Below, in pieces: positions 59,827-62,397 of a DNA stretch of 62,397 nucleotides (positions within the stretch are counted from its first letter, which is position 1; every line of letters begins with the position of its first letter). Source of the stretch: Methanobrevibacter sp. (GTDB lineage: Archaea; Methanobacteriota; Methanobacteria; Methanobacteriales; Methanobacteriaceae); contig JAGCLR010000143.1 of assembly GCA_017646885.1 (NCBI GenBank), forward strand, positions 1 through 62,397. Reading direction: 5' to 3'. The translations under genes and the position numbers were made by a program. The notes beneath the pieces were generated by a model that saw only the letters and a program-made list of their open reading frames with translations, was not told the DNA's origin and made no database searches.

Positions 59827-60970
59827 GTGGAATTATCGTAGAACTGGAAGGCGATGCGATATTTCAACAAATATAAATGAGTTTGATAATAACTCTAAAA
59901 AGATAATTATTAGATGGTTCACTATAAGAAGCCTTAGTGAATCGACAAGGATAACGTATTTATCATATATCTCAAACTTTCTAAAGTTTTCAAAAAAAAC
60001 ATTGTTTGAGATATATGAAGTGGCTCAAAAACAAACACTTGACAACATACCTGTAAATGAAAGACAATTAACTTGCTTAATCTTGGAGTATAAATATTAT
60101 CTCGATTCAGAGCATTACGCTCAAACTACAAAAAATATAAAACTCAATGTAATTTACAGTTTTTGTCGAGCATTTGATTTCTATGTTCCTAAAATACGTC
60201 TAAAGAGGAAAGTTTGTGAAGATAAAAACCGAGAAAGACCCATCACAAAAAAGGAAATTATTTTAATGCTTAAAAATAGTCCTTTAAGAGAAGGAGCATT
60301 CTTGGTTTTACAAGCTACTTCTGGAATGAGTAGTAAAGAAGCAAGAGAACTAACTGTTCATAACTTGATAAATGTCATAAACACCAATTTACAAACGAAT
60401 TATGAGACTATCTGGGATGTTTTCAATGAAGAAGAAAAAATTTTGTCTCATGATGCGTTCGAGATTAAATTAACTCGAAGTAAAGTAGATTATAGGTATA
60501 TTACATTTATAAGTAATGAATGTATGCGACACTTGCTAAATTACTTACATTTCAGAGCAAAACAAACAGATAATAAAAAATTAAAAAACAAACCCCATGA
60601 ACCGATTTTCATCACAAACAAAGGTGAAAAGATGGACAGTAAAGCAGTTACTGGAATGTATCGTGAGATGGGAGCAAGAGTCGGTTTCACAACCGATGAA
60701 AATACATATAGATTCTGGCGAAGTCATAATATCAGAAAATACTTTTACAACATCGTAGAAGAAACAGTAGGTATTGAATATGCTGATGAGTGGCTGGGTC
60801 ATGTACCTAGCAAAGTAACACGTGCTTATGCCAGAAGAGATAATCGAATGAAACAAGCCTATCTTAAATGTTTACCTTATCTCCAGCTTGAAGAAGATGT
60901 TCGAGTTGTTGAGAAAAAATTACATGAGTTGGAAGAAGAATTGATGCGATTGAAAGGTGAATTAGGATAG
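59825..60970 (+). CDS. int: tyrosine recombinase / integrase
   Basis: 381 residues from this ATG; an ATG at 59786 adds 13 residues and would read through the inverted repeat. N-terminal SAM-like core-binding domain (about 25-115), then the catalytic domain. Seen: the K hairpin region LTRSKVDYRYITF, H301-x-x-R304 in SHNIRKYF, LGH with H326, and the nucleophile Y335 in TRAYARR. At the first-Arg position (TSGMSSKEARE, residue 169) there is Ser, so one catalytic Arg seems absent or displaced. A coiled-coil tail ends it. No ribosome site; probably leaderless. Confidence 0.88.
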   Translation: MWNYRRTGRRCDISTNINEFDNNSKKIIIRWFTIRSLSESTRITYLSYISNFLKFSKKTLFEIYEVAQKQTLDNIPVNERQLTCLILEYKYYLDSEHYAQTTKNIKLNVIYSFCRAFDFYVPKIRLKRKVCEDKNRERPITKKEIILMLKNSPLREGAFLVLQATSGMSSKEARELTVHNLINVINTNLQTNYETIWDVFNEEEKILSHDAFEIKLTRSKVDYRYITFISNECMRHLLNYLHFRAKQTDNKKLKNKPHEPIFITNKGEKMDSKAVTGMYREMGARVGFTTDENTYRFWRSHNIRKYFYNIVEETVGIEYADEWLGHVPSKVTRAYARRDNRMKQAYLKCLPYLQLEEDVRVVEKKLHELEEELMRLKGELG

Positions 60971-61140
60971 CAAATAATGTATGAGGTAGAATGATGTAGT
61001 ATTATAATGAAAAAAATTTGTGAAAAAAAGAATTAAAAAAATGATATGCGTGATTCCACATAATACATATTTTTTTCTTTTTTTTATTAATTTTTTTTAT
61101 GATTTTACGAAATAGGAGTAGTAAAACTTCGAGGGGTGGA
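60971..61140. terminator. T-rich gap between recombinase and accessory genes
   Basis: 170 bases without a gene. A long T-rich tract (about 61070-61099, including runs of 8 T) suggests a terminator. GAGGGGTGG at 61130-61138 is the ribosome site of the next gene. Confidence 0.4.
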
Positions 61141-61437
61141 ATGATGAATTACATAGGTAATAGTTTCAGTCCTAAAATGCTGACTGGTAAGAAAAACAAA
61201 GTCAGTTTTAAAAGGATTAGCGAAGATACATTCAGAAAACACCTATTAGGCTCTAAATCAATTATAGGTCATGAACAATTGGCAGATATGATTGGTGTAG
61301 AAGCAAATAGAGAGTCAATTCATCTTCAACATGGTGATACATTGTATTGTGTTCTTGCTAAACCAGAACGGTTGCCAGAAAAACATTCAATAATCATCGA
61401 CAGAAATTCATTCTATTACATGCAATGTAAGGTGTAA
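61141..61437 (+). CDS. DUF1874 / AcrIII-1-like viral ring nuclease
   Basis: 98 residues from 61141 (or 61144). It matches the DUF1874 family over its full length: NYIGNSFSPKML at the start, SIIGHEQLADMIG with H44, NRESIHLQHGDTLYCVLA and RLPE near residue 80. In SIRV1 gp29 and relatives (AcrIII-1) this fold binds and cleaves cyclic tetra-adenylate, switching off type III CRISPR ancillary nucleases, with a conserved His at the IGH motif. Placement beside the recombinase is typical for anti-defence cargo. Family assignment is strong; activity is inferred. Confidence 0.85.
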   Translation: MMNYIGNSFSPKMLTGKKNKVSFKRISEDTFRKHLLGSKSIIGHEQLADMIGVEANRESIHLQHGDTLYCVLAKPERLPEKHSIIIDRNSFYYMQCKV

Positions 61438-61440
61438 GGA

Positions 61441-61758
61441 ATGGATTTTGAAGAATTAAGAACTATAAGAAGGTTTGAACGGAACAACAACAGTTTATAC
61501 CCTGTCCAAGACGGATTCAACGAAGAAATAAAAAAATTTCTTCATCCAGATGAAAAAGACATTAGATTAGCACGTAGTATGCGACTATGTGCTAAAGAAG
61601 TACTTAGGTTACGTTTTCATAAAATTGTACATAGTGCAATGTTATGTGCAGAAACATTGAGCGAACCTAATCATGCTAATCAAACAGATAGTGAAATGAA
61701 GTTGAAGAACGATTGTATAAAACTATTTGAGAACTGGTGTTATTATGAGCAAGAATAA
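61441..61758 (+). CDS. GINS-like replication protein (tentative)
   Basis: 105 residues. The start FEELRTIRRFERNNNSLYPVQDGFNEEIKKFL and the later RLARSMRLCAKEVLRLRFHKIVHSAM follow the pattern of the helical A domain of archaeal GINS51 (short N-terminal helix, DFY-like turn, then a long helix with Arg/Lys and Ala). The B domain is missing. It might bind host MCM/GINS to direct or block replication. Sequence similarity is weak; an unrelated helical protein is possible. Confidence 0.5.
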   Translation: MDFEELRTIRRFERNNNSLYPVQDGFNEEIKKFLHPDEKDIRLARSMRLCAKEVLRLRFHKIVHSAMLCAETLSEPNHANQTDSEMKLKNDCIKLFENWCYYEQE

Positions 61759-62347
61759 TCGTACTGAAAGAATCAGCATGAGAGTTCGGAAGGATATATT
61801 AGAAGCATGTGATAGAATATGTGTGGAAAATAAATACTCACGTGCCGATGTCTTTGAAATGGGTGTTTTGCTAATGGAAACAAACAATGATAGTGATATG
61901 GTTCTTCAAGAGAAAATATATTCTGAAATGGTACAGCGTTTTGAAAAATTAAACGATACAGTACATGAAGAATGTGAAAATATACAGAACAATATTAGTT
62001 CTGAAATTAAACATTTGAAAGAACTAAAAGAAGGAAATGAAATAGATATTAACAAAACAGAAGAAGAACTAACTGATGAAGTTAGAAATGCTGTAGATGA
62101 AATTATAACAACTATTTCATTGAGAGAGTACGAATTAACGTTCCCAAAACATACACGTAGGATATTCGAACCATTGGGTAAAGAATATTATGAATTTGTA
62201 GCTCAAAAACATAGGTTGCCTGTTAATGTAATTTTAAATGAATTACATGAAAGAGGTTATACAGATGAATATTTGCTTGAGTTGGGAATGAATCCATTGA
62301 GGAGACATATAACTGATAAACAAATAAGTAAAACAACAATCCAATAA
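61745..62347 (+). CDS. ribbon-helix-helix transcription regulator
   Basis: 200 residues. ATG at 61745 overlaps the previous gene by 14 bases. Residues 6-45 (RTERISMRVRKDILEACDRICVENKYSRADVFEMGVLLM) form an RHH/CopG-type DNA-binding unit: basic beta-strand then two helices. A long coiled coil (about 60-130) and a C-terminal helical domain follow. The only clear RHH protein of the window, and directly followed by TGTCAT repeats, it is the best candidate reader of the TGTCAT operators. Confidence 0.78.
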   Translation: MSKNNRTERISMRVRKDILEACDRICVENKYSRADVFEMGVLLMETNNDSDMVLQEKIYSEMVQRFEKLNDTVHEECENIQNNISSEIKHLKELKEGNEIDINKTEEELTDEVRNAVDEIITTISLREYELTFPKHTRRIFEPLGKEYYEFVAQKHRLPVNVILNELHERGYTDEYLLELGMNPLRRHITDKQISKTTIQ

Positions 62348-62348
62348 T

Positions 62349-62379
62349 GTATGACATTTTGTATGACATTTTGTCATAC
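62349..62379. promoter_or_regulatory. GTATGACA/TGTCATAC operator array
   Basis: Two direct 12-mers GTATGACATTTT (62349-62372) are followed by the inverted half GTCATAC (62373-62379), giving also the inverted repeat GTATGACA-TT-TTGTCATAC-type site. On the minus strand this is a series of TGTCAT cores, the same core as in promoters P1-P3 and the 5677 hairpin. It begins 2 bases after the RHH regulator gene. Confidence 0.6.
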
Positions 62380-62397
62380 GTGGTTGAAAATAGTGTA

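Noticed and set aside
1..62397. Direct terminal repeats or attL/attR at the window ends.
   Set aside because: No matching sequence of useful length was seen between the first and last few hundred bases; whether the genome is circular or integrated cannot be decided here.

Overview
The window reads as a (near-)complete genome of a tailed archaeal virus or provirus with a contractile tail (myovirus morphology), almost certainly infecting a pseudomurein-walled methanogen of the Methanobacteriales. Methanobrevibacter or Methanosphaera are the likeliest hosts because the DNA is very AT-rich. The evidence for an archaeal host is: an HMf-type histone, a second divergent histone, an Hjc-type Holliday junction resolvase, AT-rich TATA-box promoters, poly-T terminators, a DUF1874 (AcrIII-1-like) protein, and several wall-cleaving cysteine peptidases of the kind used against pseudomurein. 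Nearly every gene lies on the + strand; only two single genes (3838-4080 and 8491-9264) point left.

Layout. 1-1029 is a gene-free control region with 14-bp iterons next to extremely AT-rich DNA (a candidate origin), a possible structured RNA, and three promoters that share a tandem GGTGTCAT operator. They appear to drive a small hairpin RNA, a tRNA-like RNA and the histone. 1030-3734 holds histone 1, a long non-coding stretch with a second tRNA-like element, a holin-like/XhlA-like membrane pair, Hjc, histone 2 and a zinc protein. 3838-10257 is accessory: a HELCH metallopeptidase operon, many very small zinc-binding or membrane proteins, and a 152-nt RNA gene whose ends form a perfect tRNA acceptor stem and T arm. 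10309-12471 is a DNA-modification cassette (ParB-like, DpdA-like transglycosylase, QueC) pointing to 7-deazaguanine in the viral DNA.

12493-25733 is packaging and head: small and large terminase, portal, XkdF-like protease/scaffold, major capsid protein, connector, Ig-like fibre proteins, and head-tail completion proteins. 25741-59515 is the contractile tail: sheath, tube, assembly chaperones, spike-like protein, a 1565-residue tape measure, hub, two duplicated tail lysins of transglutaminase fold, a 2074-residue Ig-repeat protein, a C39/C71-type endopeptidase, a gp25-like wedge fused to Ig domains, two baseplate J proteins, and beta-helix fibres, one carrying a TIM-barrel glycosidase-like domain. 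59516-62397 holds a tyrosine recombinase whose start lies on a 17-bp inverted repeat, an AcrIII-1-like ring nuclease, a GINS-like protein, and a ribbon-helix-helix regulator followed by a TGTCAT operator array.

Main points for a second look: (1) three RNA elements with tRNA acceptor and T arms but no normal anticodon arm; (2) Ig-like domains cut in two exactly at gene boundaries, so that neighbouring proteins each hold one half; (3) a shared TGTCAT operator system; (4) the small inverted segment at the recombinase start, with a recombinase lacking the first catalytic Arg; (5) the deazaguanine cassette and the AcrIII-1-like protein as two layers of anti-defence. No DNA polymerase or helicase was found, so replication probably relies on the host.
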